Assembly: GCA_018241365.1 (NCBI GenBank)
Contig: JAFEDX010000191.1
Location: forward strand, 39,218 to 103,217
Length of the DNA: 64,000 bases
Source: Pseudomonadota bacterium
GTDB taxonomy: Bacteria; Pseudomonadota; Gammaproteobacteria; Xanthomonadales; Rhodanobacteraceae
Reading direction: 5' to 3'
The notes beneath the pieces were generated by a model. It was not told the origin of the DNA. It saw only the letters and a program-made list of their open reading frames with translations, and made no database searches. The position numbers and the translations under genes were made by a program. Position 1 is the stretch's first letter. Each line of letters opens with the position of its first letter. Positions 1 to 8,075 of this stretch are shown here, one piece after another.

Positions 1-2154
1 GTTCCGATGACGCTGTCGCTCACCGTTCCCGATGCCGACAAGGCCGTCGCGAATACCGGCGACGTCAAGACGGTTGCGGCCGGGATGGGCTGGAAGACCG
101 TCGCGTTCGCGCCAACCAGGCCACTGCCGACTTACCTGTATGCGTGGGCGGTCGGTCCCTGGGACATCGTGGATGGTCCGACGATTCCGCCGAACCCGTG
201 GCGTGCCGAGCCCGTGCCGGTGCGCGGCATTGCCACCAAGGGCAACGGCGACAAGATGCAGCGCGCGCTGGCGATGGTGCCGGCCATCATCGAACACGAA
301 GAGGCCTATTTCGGCTTCGGCTATCCGTTTGGCAAGCTTGATCTCGCCGCGCTGCCGGATTTCTCGGCGGGCGCGATGGAGAACCCGGGCCTCGTCACTT
401 TCCGCGACTGGCTGCTGCTGCTCGAAAAAGGTTCCGCGCCGAACGCGGTGCGCAGCACCTTCAACGTCGAGGCGCACGAGCTGGCGCATCAGTGGACAGG
501 CGACACCGTTACCACACGATGGTGGAACGACATCTGGCTCAACGAGGCCTTTGCCACCTGGATGCAGCAGAAAATCGAGGGCGAGATCCATCCAGACTGG
601 CACGCGCACCTCGCGCGCATCGAGGGCGGGCAGGGCGCAATGCGCAGCGACAGCCTGGTCAGCGCACGCATGATCCGCCAGCCGATCACCGGCAACGGCG
701 ACATCCAGACCGCATTCGACGGCATCACCTACCAGAAGGGCGCCGCGGTCATCGGCATGTTCGAGAATTTCGTCGGCCCCAAGGTGTTCCAGCAGGGCAT
801 GCAGGCGTACATCAAGGCACATGCCTTTGGCAATGCCGACGCCGATGACCTGGTGGACGCGATTGCGAAGGCTGCAGGCAAGGGTGAGGCCTTCAAGCAG
901 GCATTCAAGAGCTTCCTCGACCAGAACGGCGTGCCGCTGGTTGCGACCAGACTCGATTGCGGCGCGAAGGGCGGCGCGGTGTTGGAACTGGCGCAGAGCC
1001 GCTATCTGCCGCTCGGTTCCACCGGCAAACCGGACCAGTTGTGGGGTGTTCCGGTGTGCGTGCGCTTCCCGAATGGCGTGCAGTGCCAGATGCTGGACGA
1101 CAAGACGGGCACGATGAAAATCGCGGGCGGCCAGTGCCCGGCTTGGTACATGCCGAACGCGGATGGCAATGGCTACTACCGGTTCGAGATGGCCAAGGCC
1201 GATCGTGTGGCACTCAGCAAGGTCATCGCGCAACGCGATGACGGCGAGCAACTGGTGTATGCCGATGCCATCGGCGCCGCGTTCCAGCGCGGCGCCCTCG
1301 ATGCCGGCGAAGTGTTGGAGGCGATGCGCGAACTGGCGCCGTCGAAAGTGCGGCAGGTCGCGTTGGCGCCACTCGGCACGGTCGAGTGGATCTACGACCA
1401 CGAAGCGCATACGGATGCCCAGAAAGCCGCGATCCGCGGTGCGGTGACGAAAGCCTATCTGCCGCGGCTCGAAGCGCTGGGTTACCAGCGGCGCGCGGGC
1501 GAGTCGGCCGATGACGTGCTGATGCGCTCGTCGCTGGCGAGCACGCTGGGGCTGGAGTTCAAGCTCCCAACCGTGCGTGCGGCGTTGCTCAAACAGGGCG
1601 ATGCGGCGCTCAAGATTGGCAAGGACGGTTTGCCGAACCTGCTGGCCGCGAATCCGGACCTGCTGCGTATCGCCTTGGCGGTCGCGGTCGAGCAGAACGG
1701 CAAGCCCGCGGTCGATGAGTTGATCGCGGCAATCCCGAAGACCACCGATCCGGTCCGTCGCAACGCGATGCTCGACGCGCTCGGCCATGCGCAAGGCGCC
1801 GAGGCGGACGTGGTCCGCAACTTTGCGCTGACGCCTCAGGTCAAGGTTGGCGAAATGGGCATGCTGCTGATGGGCCAACGCGACACCGTGGCGGAGCGCG
1901 ATGACCTGTGGAACTGGTTCACCGCCAATTTCAACAGGATCGTCGCGCGCACCGGGGTGTTCTCGGGCGGCTACCTGCCACGGTTGGCGGCGGGCGGCGG
2001 CTGCTCGGATGCCGAGGCGCAACGCGTGGAAGCCTACTTCAAACCGCGGCTTGCTGACGTGCCGGGATTGCCGCGCGGGCTGGCACAGACCCACGAGTCG
2101 ATCATGTTGTGCTCGGCCCTGAAGGCGCACCAGAACCCGGCATCGATCCAGTGA
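1..2154 (+). CDS. M1 family aminopeptidase (5' end missing)
   Basis: Zinc aminopeptidase of the M1 family, which removes N-terminal residues from peptides. The frame is open from base 1, so the N-terminal part lies outside the window; an internal ATG at 7 is not the real start. The substrate-binding GAMEN motif is encoded near 370-390. The zinc motif HELAH is at about 475-489, followed 18 residues later by NEAFATW with the third ligand Glu. The C-terminal half is the helical ERAP1-like domain. The stop codon overlaps the proposed GTG start of prmC, suggesting co-transcription. Whether it is exported cannot be judged without the N-terminus. Confidence 0.93.
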   Translation, partial: VPMTLSLTVPDADKAVANTGDVKTVAAGMGWKTVAFAPTRPLPTYLYAWAVGPWDIVDGPTIPPNPWRAEPVPVRGIATKGNGDKMQRALAMVPAIIEHEEAYFGFGYPFGKLDLAALPDFSAGAMENPGLVTFRDWLLLLEKGSAPNAVRSTFNVEAHELAHQWTGDTVTTRWWNDIWLNEAFATWMQQKIEGEIHPDWHAHLARIEGGQGAMRSDSLVSARMIRQPITGNGDIQTAFDGITYQKGAAVIGMFENFVGPKVFQQGMQAYIKAHAFGNADADDLVDAIAKAAGKGEAFKQAFKSFLDQNGVPLVATRLDCGAKGGAVLELAQSRYLPLGSTGKPDQLWGVPVCVRFPNGVQCQMLDDKTGTMKIAGGQCPAWYMPNADGNGYYRFEMAKADRVALSKVIAQRDDGEQLVYADAIGAAFQRGALDAGEVLEAMRELAPSKVRQVALAPLGTVEWIYDHEAHTDAQKAAIRGAVTKAYLPRLEALGYQRRAGESADDVLMRSSLASTLGLEFKLPTVRAALLKQGDAALKIGKDGLPNLLAANPDLLRIALAVAVEQNGKPAVDELIAAIPKTTDPVRRNAMLDALGHAQGAEADVVRNFALTPQVKVGEMGMLLMGQRDTVAERDDLWNWFTANFNRIVARTGVFSGGYLPRLAAGGGCSDAEAQRVEAYFKPRLADVPGLPRGLAQTHESIMLCSALKAHQNPASIQ

Positions 2155-2990
2155 CCACGGTGCGTGCGCTGCTCGATGAAGGTGCGCGCGCCATTTCCGG
2201 CGGTGAACCGCGGCGCGAAGCCGCGCTACTGTTGCGCCACGTGCTGGGTGTGTCGGATGCGTGGCTGGTCGCGCACGCGGACGACGTGGTTGATCCGGCG
2301 CAAACGGTGGCGTATCACGCATTGATCGGACGCCGCGCACGCGGTGAACCGGTGGCCTATCTCGTCGGTACGCGCGGCTTTCGCGATCTGGAACTGGAAG
2401 TCACGCCCGACGTGTTGATCCCGCGTCCGGAAACCGAGCTGCTGGTCGAACTGGCACTGCGGCGTATTCCTGCCGATGCGGAATACGCTGTGGCCGATCT
2501 CGGCACCGGCTCCGGTGCCATCGCGTTGGCGATCGCGCAGGCGCGGCCACACGCGCATGTGCTGTTGACCGACATCAGCGATGCCGCGCTGCAGGTGGCA
2601 CGCGACAATGCAGCGCAGCTTGGCGTCGGCAATGTCGAATTCCGCCAAGGCAGCTGGTGCGCGCCACTGGCAGCTGCACGCTTCGACCTGATCGTCTCCA
2701 ACCCGCCGTATATCGCAGTCGGCGACCTGCACCTGCGCCAGGGTGATCTGCGCTTCGAGCCGCCCGCCGCCTTGTCATCCGGCACGGATGGACTCGATGC
2801 CATCCGCACCATCGTGCGTGACGCGCGTGCGCACCTTCACGCCGGTGGCTGGCTGCTGCTCGAACACGGATTCGATCAAGGGCAGGCCGTGCGCGGATTG
2901 TTCGATGCATGCGGCTACTCCGAAATCTTCACCGAACGCGACCTCGAAGGCCGCGAACGCGCGAGCGGCGGAAGGCGGCCTGGCGCTTGA
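2151..2990 (+). CDS. prmC: Release factor glutamine methyltransferase PrmC (HemK)
   Basis: SAM-dependent enzyme that N5-methylates the glutamine of the GGQ motif in release factors RF1 and RF2, increasing termination efficiency. The sequence has the N-terminal helical domain, the SAM-binding motif DLGTGSGAIALAIA and the catalytic NPPYIA motif. The GTG at 2151 overlaps the upstream stop (GTGA) and gives 279 residues, the usual PrmC length. An in-frame GTG at 2109 would add 14 unlikely residues inside the upstream gene. Confidence in the family is high; the exact start is inferred. Confidence 0.93.
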   Translation: MTTVRALLDEGARAISGGEPRREAALLLRHVLGVSDAWLVAHADDVVDPAQTVAYHALIGRRARGEPVAYLVGTRGFRDLELEVTPDVLIPRPETELLVELALRRIPADAEYAVADLGTGSGAIALAIAQARPHAHVLLTDISDAALQVARDNAAQLGVGNVEFRQGSWCAPLAAARFDLIVSNPPYIAVGDLHLRQGDLRFEPPAALSSGTDGLDAIRTIVRDARAHLHAGGWLLLEHGFDQGQAVRGLFDACGYSEIFTERDLEGRERASGGRRPGA

Positions 2991-3080
2991 GTCAAACGGC
3001 GGCGGAGCCGTCCGCTGGGCTGTCTTGGTGGCACGTTGGCGATCGGATAAGCTGATCGCCGTGGGTGATCCGGAGTGAGT

Positions 3081-4961
3081 ATGTTCGGAGAGTCCGAGGC
3101 CGTCTTCCTGAGCTACGCGTCCGAAGACTTTGCGGCGGCCGAGCGCGTTGCCACGGGACTGCGCGCTGCCGGGATCGAAGTGTGGCTGGACAAGAGCGAG
3201 CTCCGTGGCGGCGACTCCTGGGATGCGATGATCCGCGACAGGATCCGCGGGTGCAGCTTGTTCGTGGCCTTGATCTCTGCGCATTCGCGCGCGCGTGCGG
3301 AAGGTTATTTCCGCTTCGAGTGGAAGCTGGCCGTCGACCGCTCCCACCACATGGCGAGTGATCGTCCGTTCCTGCTGCCGATTGTCGTCGACGGGATTCG
3401 AGAGACCGATACGCGCGTGCCCGACCGGTTCCGGGAGGTGCAGTGGACGCGTGCATCCGGGGGCGAGCTGGCGCCGGAATTCGTCGAGCGCGTGCGCCGC
3501 ATTCTGGAGGGCGGCGACCGTGCGGTAGCTCGGTCTTTGTCTACACTGCCGGAATCGGCGCAGTGGTTGGCCGGTGTGCCGGACAAGTCGCTCGCCGTGA
3601 TGCCGTTTGCGAATCTCAACAGGGATCCGGAGAACGAGTACTTCAGCGAAGGGCTCGCGGAAGAAATCCTCACTGCGCTGACCGAAGTAGAGGAACTGCA
3701 CGTCGCGGCGCGCAGCTCCTCGTTCTATTTCAAGGGACGGTCGACAGACCTGCAGGAAATCGCCCGGCGCCTGCGGGTGGCGCATATCCTGGAAGGGAGC
3801 GTGCGACGGGCGGGGAATCGCGTGCGCGTGACGGTGCAGCTGGTGGACGTGCGCAACGGTTTCCAGCTCTGGTCCGAACGCTACGATCGCGAGATGGAGG
3901 ATGTGTTCGCCATCCAGGACGAGATTACATCCGCCATCGTGCAGCACCTCAAGCTCAAGTTGCTCGACAGGAAAGAAGCGCGGGCTGCCGATGCGCCCGC
4001 CGATATCGAAACCTACAACCTGTATCTCAAGGGTCGGTTCCATTGGGCGCAGCGGCCCCCGGGCCTTGCGAAGGCCATGGAGTACTTCAAGCAGGCGATC
4101 GACCGCGATCCGAATTACGCCCGCGCACGCGCCGGACTCGCGGATTGCTACACCTGTCTGGGGGCGTGGGAGAGTGGGGTGGTTCCCCCAAGGGAGGCCA
4201 TGCCACTGGCACTTGAGGCTGCCGACAAGGCGCTGGAACTCGACAGCCGCCTGGTGGAGGCACACACCAGCTTGGCTTATCGCACGACGAACTACGAATG
4301 GGACTGGGAGGGCGCCGAGGCTCGTTTCAAGCTTGCCTTCGACCTGAATCCCAATTATTCCGTATGCCACCACTGGTACTCGCATCTGTTGGTCGCCCTC
4401 GGTCGTACCGATGAGTCCCTCAAGGAAAGCAAGCGCTGCTTGGAGCTCGACCCGCTCGATCACCTGACCAACGCACATCTGGCGTGGCACCACCTGTTCT
4501 CCCGCCAGTTCGAAGAAGCGGTCGAGCAGTGCGCGAAGACTGAGGAAATGCACCCCGATACGTTCATCGTCAGGTATTTTCTCGGCTTGGCCGAGGAACA
4601 ACTGGGGCACGTTGATCGAGCGGTCGAGACATTGCGGATGGCCGTCAAGCTGGCCGGCAGCATTACCTACGCGACGGCCGGGCTGGGGCACCTCTATGGG
4701 CGTTGCGGCAGGACCGCCGAGGCGCGGGCCATCTATGACGAGCTGGGTGCCAGGGCGAAACAGGGTTATGTGCCCGCCTACGATTTCGCGATCGTCTGCG
4801 TCGGGCTGGGCTGGAAGGACCAGGCCTTCGAGTATTTGTCCAAGGCCTACGACGAGCGCTCCGGGTGGATGACCTATCTGAAGGGCGATTCCCGACTCGA
4901 CCCGTTGCGCAGCGACACGAGATTCCAGGATTTGATGCAGCGCTTGCGACTGGCGCCATGA
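3081..4961 (+). CDS. TIR domain / TolB-like domain / TPR protein
   Basis: Three-part cytoplasmic protein of 626 residues with no signal peptide or membrane segment. Residues 1-110 are a TIR domain (FLSYASED at 9-16, LDKSELRGGDSW, and Glu80 in FRFEWKLA at the position of the catalytic Glu of TIR NADases). Residues 169-300 form the TolB/FlgO-like N-terminal domain (LAVMPFANLN, YFSEGLAEEILTAL, LEGSVRRAG). From about 310 to the end are tetratricopeptide repeats. Related TolB-like/TPR proteins with a DNA-binding or cyclase-like N-terminus are common in Xanthomonadales; here TIR occupies that place. The ATG at 3081 lies five bases after GGAG; a GTG at 3075 is the alternative. Function unknown: a signalling or NAD-cleaving role is only inferred. 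A membrane-anchored relative lies at 57895-59700. Confidence 0.85.
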   Translation: MFGESEAVFLSYASEDFAAAERVATGLRAAGIEVWLDKSELRGGDSWDAMIRDRIRGCSLFVALISAHSRARAEGYFRFEWKLAVDRSHHMASDRPFLLPIVVDGIRETDTRVPDRFREVQWTRASGGELAPEFVERVRRILEGGDRAVARSLSTLPESAQWLAGVPDKSLAVMPFANLNRDPENEYFSEGLAEEILTALTEVEELHVAARSSSFYFKGRSTDLQEIARRLRVAHILEGSVRRAGNRVRVTVQLVDVRNGFQLWSERYDREMEDVFAIQDEITSAIVQHLKLKLLDRKEARAADAPADIETYNLYLKGRFHWAQRPPGLAKAMEYFKQAIDRDPNYARARAGLADCYTCLGAWESGVVPPREAMPLALEAADKALELDSRLVEAHTSLAYRTTNYEWDWEGAEARFKLAFDLNPNYSVCHHWYSHLLVALGRTDESLKESKRCLELDPLDHLTNAHLAWHHLFSRQFEEAVEQCAKTEEMHPDTFIVRYFLGLAEEQLGHVDRAVETLRMAVKLAGSITYATAGLGHLYGRCGRTAEARAIYDELGARAKQGYVPAYDFAIVCVGLGWKDQAFEYLSKAYDERSGWMTYLKGDSRLDPLRSDTRFQDLMQRLRLAP

Positions 4962-5140
4962 TTGGAGCGGTGTGCAATATCGCGGTTGATCAAGGGGCGG
5001 TAGCCGGGCGCAGTCTGAAGTGGCCAAGGCCAGGCCCTGCCGGATCAATCGGATACCGCCGATCGTCGTCAAACCTGCGATGCAGGTGGAGCCGTTCACG
5101 TTGACACACGATCGTTTCGCATGTTGGTCGATGCAGTCGC

Positions 5141-5189
5141 TTGACAAATAAAACGACAGGTGTAGTGTTCACACAAACTACGTTTGTCG
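5141..5189 (+). promoter_or_regulatory. Promoter with BlaI/MecI-type operator dyad
   Basis: A TTGACA at 5141-5146 is followed after 16 bases by TAGTGT at 5163-5168. Overlapping it is an imperfect inverted repeat: CGACAGGTGTAGT (5154-5166) and ACTACGTTTGTCG (5177-5189). The arms match at 10 of 13 positions. Each arm itself resembles the TACA-nn-TGTA dyad bound by BlaI/MecI repressors. The position, just upstream of the BlaI-type gene at 5205, suggests autorepression of the three-gene operon. Confidence 0.6.
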
Positions 5190-5204
5190 TTGAGTTGCCG
5201 AACC

Positions 5205-5603
5205 ATGAGCAAACCCATCAATCCGCCCATCAGCGAAGCCGAAAGTCGGGTGATGGAGCAGTTGTGGAAGCGTGCGCCGCAGGGGTCGGAAGACCTCGTG
5301 GCCGCATTGCATGCCGATACCGGCTGGCATGAGAACACCGTGCGCACGCTGCTGAATCGCCTGATACGCAAACGCGCGGTTCGCGCCGAGCGCGACGGCC
5401 GGCGTTTCCTGTATTCGCCCGTGCTGACGCGCGAGGCGTGGCAGTCGGCGGAAAGCCGCAGCCTGCTGGATCGCGTGTTCGGCGGACGCGTTGCGCCGCT
5501 GCTGGTGCACTTCACTCGCAACGAAAAGCTGGGTGCGAAGGACATTGCCGAACTTCGCAAGCTGGTCGACCAACTGGAAAAAAAGGAGCGCCGTCATGAC
5601 TGA
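5205..5603 (+). CDS. BlaI/MecI/CopY family transcriptional repressor
   Basis: Winged-helix repressor of 132 residues, the usual size. Visible features are ISEAESRVMEQLWKRAP, the recognition region WHENTVRTLLNRLIRK, the wing RAERDGRRFLYSPVL and a C-terminal dimerisation helix. Family members bind paired TACA/TGTA dyads and are cleaved when the partner M56 membrane peptidase senses a signal. The gene overlaps the partner by 8 bases. An upstream GTG at 5184 would lie inside the operator, so ATG 5205 is preferred. No beta-lactamase is near, so the regulated process need not be beta-lactam resistance. Confidence 0.9.
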   Translation: MSKPINPPISEAESRVMEQLWKRAPQGSEDLVAALHADTGWHENTVRTLLNRLIRKRAVRAERDGRRFLYSPVLTREAWQSAESRSLLDRVFGGRVAPLLVHFTRNEKLGAKDIAELRKLVDQLEKKERRHD

Positions 5604-6903
5604 GGTCTGGTTGCGGATGCTGCTGTGGGTGACCATCGGGCTGGCATTGGTGTTGCTGTTGCGCAGGCCCGCGCGTCGAATGTTCGGCGCGGGGCCGGCG
5701 TTCACCCTGTGGCTGTTGCCCGCGGCACTGATATTCGCACCGCTGCTGCCGCGTGGCCTCGCGCCTGCCGCGGCGTGGTCGCTCCCGGCCATAGTGGTGA
5801 CATCGCATGCCGTCGCTGCTGCGGACGCGACGGTGACGCTGGACTGGGTGCGCGTGCTGCTCGTGTTGTGGTTGGCCGGCGCAGCGGCAGGCCTCGCGCG
5901 GCTGGCGGTGTACTACCTGCGTTTGCGGCATGGTGTGCGGCGCGTGCCGATCGACTGGATGCCATGGCTGACGGATGCTGCACCGGGCCTCGAACCGAGC
6001 CGCGTACGGATGCATGCCGCCGGTCCCGCCGTGCTGTGGGCGCTCCCACGCGCGCTGATCCTGCTGCCGGAAGACTTCGCGGAACGTTTCGACAACGCCG
6101 CGACGCGCGAACTGGTGCTGCGCCACGAACTCACCCACGCAAGGCGCGGCGATGCATGTTGGAGCCTCTCGATGGAGATCGCCTGCGTGCTGTTGTGGTT
6201 CCATCCGTTGGTGTGGCTGGCGCGTCCGCGCTTTCGCCTGGATCAGGAGCTGGCCTGTGATGCCGCATCGTTGCGTGCGTTACCCGGACGCGCCACGAGC
6301 TACGCGCACGCACTGCTGGACAGTGTTGCCGTGCAGCCCGCGCCGGCATTGATTTCGTGGCTCACCGAGCCGCAACTGAAGGAGAGGATCGCCATGCTTG
6401 CACGCATTCCGCCAGGCGCGTTTCGTCGTCGTACCGGCTTCATGGCTGTTGCCGCACTGTTGACGGGCGGTTTGCTCATCGCCGGTGGGCAAACACCGGT
6501 GGATGCTGCCACGGGTTCTTCGGCGCGTACCCAACCGTCGGTGGACATCGCCTACAAGAACAGCAATCCGCCAAAATACCCGGTGGATGCGTTGAGGAAC
6601 CGCGAGCAGGGCATGGTGGTGTTGCGGGTACGGGTCGATGCAGCGGGCAGCGTCACCAAGGTGGATGTCGACGCCGCCAAGACCACTGCTTCGTCGGCGG
6701 AGTTGCAGGCGGCGGCCGTCACGGCGGCCGAAGGCTGGAAATTCCTTCCGGGCCAGAAGAATGGCAAATCGGTCGGCGGCTGGATCACGATTCCGGTGAT
6801 CTTCTCGCTTGAACCCACGGGCACCTGTCCCGAAGGGCAGGCGCACGCGGCGAAAGCGCCGTTCCAGTGTGAGCAGGTATCTTCCACCGCTGCCTCCCCG
6901 TGA
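5596..6903 (+). CDS. BlaR1-like M56 sensor peptidase with TonB-like C-terminus
   Basis: Integral membrane metallopeptidase of 435 residues. Transmembrane segments are at about 7-22, 35-52, 84-105 and 190-207. The zinc site HELTH is at 177-181, with a likely third ligand Glu218 in DQELACD. Instead of the penicillin-binding sensor domain of BlaR1, the C-terminus (about 350-435) is a TonB C-terminal-like domain (PPKYPVDALRNREQGMV), a common architecture in Xanthomonadales. The start overlaps the repressor gene, with AGGAG eight bases upstream. Expected role, from the family: sense an envelope signal and inactivate the BlaI-type repressor. The ligand is unknown. Confidence 0.88.
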   Translation: MTEVWLRMLLWVTIGLALVLLLRRPARRMFGAGPAFTLWLLPAALIFAPLLPRGLAPAAAWSLPAIVVTSHAVAAADATVTLDWVRVLLVLWLAGAAAGLARLAVYYLRLRHGVRRVPIDWMPWLTDAAPGLEPSRVRMHAAGPAVLWALPRALILLPEDFAERFDNAATRELVLRHELTHARRGDACWSLSMEIACVLLWFHPLVWLARPRFRLDQELACDAASLRALPGRATSYAHALLDSVAVQPAPALISWLTEPQLKERIAMLARIPPGAFRRRTGFMAVAALLTGGLLIAGGQTPVDAATGSSARTQPSVDIAYKNSNPPKYPVDALRNREQGMVVLRVRVDAAGSVTKVDVDAAKTTASSAELQAAAVTAAEGWKFLPGQKNGKSVGGWITIPVIFSLEPTGTCPEGQAHAAKAPFQCEQVSSTAASP

Positions 6904-6942
6904 TCGAACGCGGGAAGCCCGTCAACCATCGAGACGAACTGC

Positions 6943-7470
6943 ATGCGTCGGAGCGGACTGCCGAATGTCTTGCTCGCCCTCGCCGCGGTTCTGATTTCCG
7001 CTTGTGGCACACGCACCGTGCTGAAACCGACCGCAAATCCCGAGACCAGCTGGAAGCTGATCACGCCGCCGGATGCGCCGCACTACAGTCTGCAACCTGG
7101 CCAGCCGGCGAAACTTCCGGCGCCGATGATCGGCCACTTCGCGCCGCCGGTGCATCCCGTGGCGCTCGCAAAGCCCGGCATGCCGCCAGTGGTGGTAAAG
7201 GCGCAATTCGTGTTCGACCGTGACGGCAAGGTGAGCGAGGTCGTGATCCTTGCCGATTCGTTCACCGGTGCAGGACACATGCAGTTCGAAGACGCGGTGC
7301 GCGAGGCGGCGAAGGGTTGGGCCTTCACGCCGCTGGTGTTCGAGGAGTACAGCGGTGGTGGCGATATGCCGGTCAAGTTGAAGCGCGAGGCCAAGCCTTT
7401 CAGCCTGTGGTTCGAGTTCAGCTTCGACATGGTGAACGGCGGACCGGTGGTTGAAACCGTGAAACGTTGA
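6943..7470 (+). CDS. Putative lipoprotein with TonB C-terminal-like domain
   Basis: 175-residue protein with a signal sequence ending in lipobox LISAC (Cys about 20), so probably lipidated and in the outer or inner membrane. The region after residue 60 resembles the energy-transducer/TonB C-terminal fold (VVVKAQFVFDRDGKVSEVVIL, then DAVREAAKGWAFTPLVF), the same domain that ends the upstream sensor peptidase. It follows that gene by 39 bases on the same strand and probably belongs to the same operon. It lacks a TonB-type membrane anchor and proline stalk, so a TonB energising role is unlikely. Specific function unknown. Confidence 0.7.
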   Translation: MRRSGLPNVLLALAAVLISACGTRTVLKPTANPETSWKLITPPDAPHYSLQPGQPAKLPAPMIGHFAPPVHPVALAKPGMPPVVVKAQFVFDRDGKVSEVVILADSFTGAGHMQFEDAVREAAKGWAFTPLVFEEYSGGGDMPVKLKREAKPFSLWFEFSFDMVNGGPVVETVKR

Positions 7471-7624
7471 GCTCGCGCGCAGGCGCCGCGGTTGCACTGC
7501 AACGATTCGACGCTTCGCCCGGCGGCTGGACGTCGGTGCACGAGCATCCGTGCAGAGGATTCGATGACGTTTAGCCAGTCGGATCTTGCGCGCGGGCGCC
7601 GATTGGCCGCGGTGCGTCAGCTGG

Positions 7625-7990
7625 TCAATGCGGGCCGAACTCGTGGACCATCTGGGTCATGGTGCGGGCGACGCAAGCGGCGTCGCAACGGCCGGCGAGG
7701 AATCCCGAGCCGCACCCCATCAGTTCGGCAAGCACGCCCTGCAGGGCCTGGGCTTCAGCATCGTGCGGCCTGCCATCGCCGCCCGCGGCCCGTTCCTGTT
7801 CGGCGTAGTGGCGCACCGCCGACACCATGGTGTTGGCCATGCGGTTGGCGTCGATGTTGCCGCGCAGGAAATCGGGTGCGACGGCGACGGCCTGGGCCAC
7901 TGCCGCGCGCATGCGCCCGGCCTGGGTGGATGCCTCCCCGGCAGTTCCCGCGCTGCCGCGCAGCCCTGCGTTGGTTGAATCGTGTTGCAT
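7625..7990 (-). CDS. Conserved-looking hypothetical protein, 121 aa
   Basis: I do not recognise the family. The ATG at 7990 has an excellent ribosome-binding site (AAGGAG, six bases upstream on the minus strand). The 121-residue product is hydrophilic and alanine-rich, with no signal peptide. It contains an N-terminal stretch of Ser/Thr/Gly/Ala, a central helical region (RGNIDANRMANTMVSAVRHY) and a C-terminal region with Cys residues (GCGSGFLAGRCDAACVARTM). The repeated N-x-M-A/V-A-x-T-M pattern hints at two similar helical halves. Convergent with the lipoprotein gene and same-strand with the symporter pair upstream. Confidence 0.6.
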   Translation of the reverse strand: MQHDSTNAGLRGSAGTAGEASTQAGRMRAAVAQAVAVAPDFLRGNIDANRMANTMVSAVRHYAEQERAAGGDGRPHDAEAQALQGVLAELMGCGSGFLAGRCDAACVARTMTQMVHEFGPH

Positions 7991-8075
7991 CGTGAACTCC
8001 TTGGACAGAATTAGCATTGCCGCCATTATGCGCTTCGTCGCGATGGGGTATAGGCCCGCGGGGTTCAAGGCGTGC

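Noticed and set aside
2775..5147. 790-codon open frame on the minus strand across prmC and the TIR gene
   Set aside because: Antisense to recognisable TIR, TolB-like and TPR domains; no domain of its own and no ribosome-binding site.
5205..6903. Beta-lactam resistance locus
   Set aside because: BlaI/M56 homology is clear, but there is no beta-lactamase or PBP2a gene and the sensor lacks a penicillin-binding domain.
7492..7995. Plus-strand frame starting near 7564 with MTFSQSDLARGRRLAAVRQL
   Set aside because: The first ~24 residues look protein-like, but the frame then runs antisense through the minus-strand gene at 7625-7990, which has the better ribosome-binding site. Possibly a remnant; not supported.
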